5,629 nt of DNA from Lactobacillus sp. Lineage in GTDB: Bacteria > Pseudomonadota > Alphaproteobacteria > RF32 > CAG-239. The position numbers and the translations under genes were made by a program. The DNA lies in contig JAISFX010000129.1 of assembly GCA_031263385.1 (NCBI GenBank), positions 1 through 5,629 of the forward strand, written 5' to 3'. The notes below the pieces were generated by a model. That model saw only the letters and a program-made list of their open reading frames with translations. It was not told where the DNA came from and ran no database searches. Each line of letters starts with the position of its first letter. Position 1 is the first letter of the stretch. Shown piece after piece: positions 5,353 to 5,629 of the stretch.

Positions 5353-5629
5353 TTTTTGGTCGCAATAACCTTCTGATACATTCTTCCAAAATAAGTTGTC
5401 TTTCGCCAAACCATATCATCTTGCTGTGTGGCAAGACTGTTGATTTCTCTATCCCACAGCTTCTCAGCAAAAGGTTGGTAAAGCCTGTTCCACATCCTTA
5501 CAAAATATTTAAGCGGGTTGGATATATCCGGATTATGATAATCAATAAACACCGCCTTACCAATCGGGCTTATAGCGCTAACAGCGTTGTTTACAATCTT
5601 AATCTTGGTAAGAATAGGTACCTCATGCA
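5349..5629 (-). CDS. rquA: C-terminal part of a class I methyltransferase, RquA-like (rhodoquinone biosynthesis)
   Basis: The frame is open to the window edge, so this is the last 92 residues of a longer gene; GTG at 5552 is an internal Val codon. Visible pieces are HEVP near the edge (the post-strand-4 position of UbiE-type methyltransferases), GKAVFIDYH (strand 5), then NPLKYFVRMWNRLYQPFAEKL, LWDREI and the ending WRKTTYFGRMYQKVIA. The PFA-x-x-LW and YFG-x-x-YQKV features recall RquA, a UbiE-related protein that converts ubiquinone to rhodoquinone, the low-potential carrier for anaerobic fumarate reduction. The SAM-binding GxGxG motif would be outside the window. Assignment to the methyltransferase fold is fairly safe; the RquA name comes from memory of the family and could be another UbiE paralog. 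It overlaps the next gene by 4 nt (ATGA). Confidence 0.6.
   Translation of the reverse strand, partial: HEVPILTKIKIVNNAVSAISPIGKAVFIDYHNPDISNPLKYFVRMWNRLYQPFAEKLWDREINSLATQQDDMVWRKTTYFGRMYQKVIATKK

Noticed and set aside
5353..5409. Longer start (ATG 5409) for the exported protein, adding 19 residues
   Set aside because: It would overlap the methyltransferase C-terminus by about 60 nt and bury the signal peptide; ATG 5352 gives a clean signal peptide and an ATGA junction.

Overview
The window is from an AT-rich bacterial chromosome, most likely an uncultured alphaproteobacterium. The best evidence is the EF-Ts C-terminus, a GEG-x-x-K-x-E-x-DFAAEVAA ending that I know as alphaproteobacterial, and the rpsB-tsf gene order. 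The organism is inferred from protein sequence alone. If the partial methyltransferase at the right edge is RquA, the organism makes rhodoquinone and can live at low oxygen.

Left part (1-1962, + strand): the 3' part of rpsB (ribosomal protein S2, with a long Lys/Ala/Glu tail), a short intergenic region with a perfect 9-bp hairpin, complete tsf (EF-Ts), and a strong bidirectional terminator. This is the conserved housekeeping rpsB-tsf operon.

Middle part (1977-4575, - strand): four genes of no family I recognise, in two transcription units. Unit 1 is three closely packed small genes (read from 4474 down to 3115 or 3089). Unit 2 is one 323-aa gene (2948 down to 1977). All four proteins open with a Y-x-(K/E)-(L/I)-(K/R) motif, and three share an (L/Y)-x-x-E-x-(D/E)-hydrophobic-W motif near residue 70-78, so they look like divergent paralogs. 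Both units start with the same two-box upstream element at identical spacing and end in near-identical terminators with the same bulged A. The cluster therefore looks like duplicated promoter-gene-terminator cassettes. The last gene of unit 1 carries an A8 tract where a -1 shift gives a more protein-like C-terminus that ends just before the terminator. It is either frameshifted or uses slippage.

Right part (4594-5629, - strand): a predicted exported 252-aa protein with a His/Cys arrangement like clan CD (caspase-type) proteases. It is translationally coupled by an ATGA overlap to the 3' end of an RquA-like methyltransferase that runs off the window.

The strongest candidate for something undescribed is the four-paralog cassette cluster with its shared promoter-like and terminator sequences.
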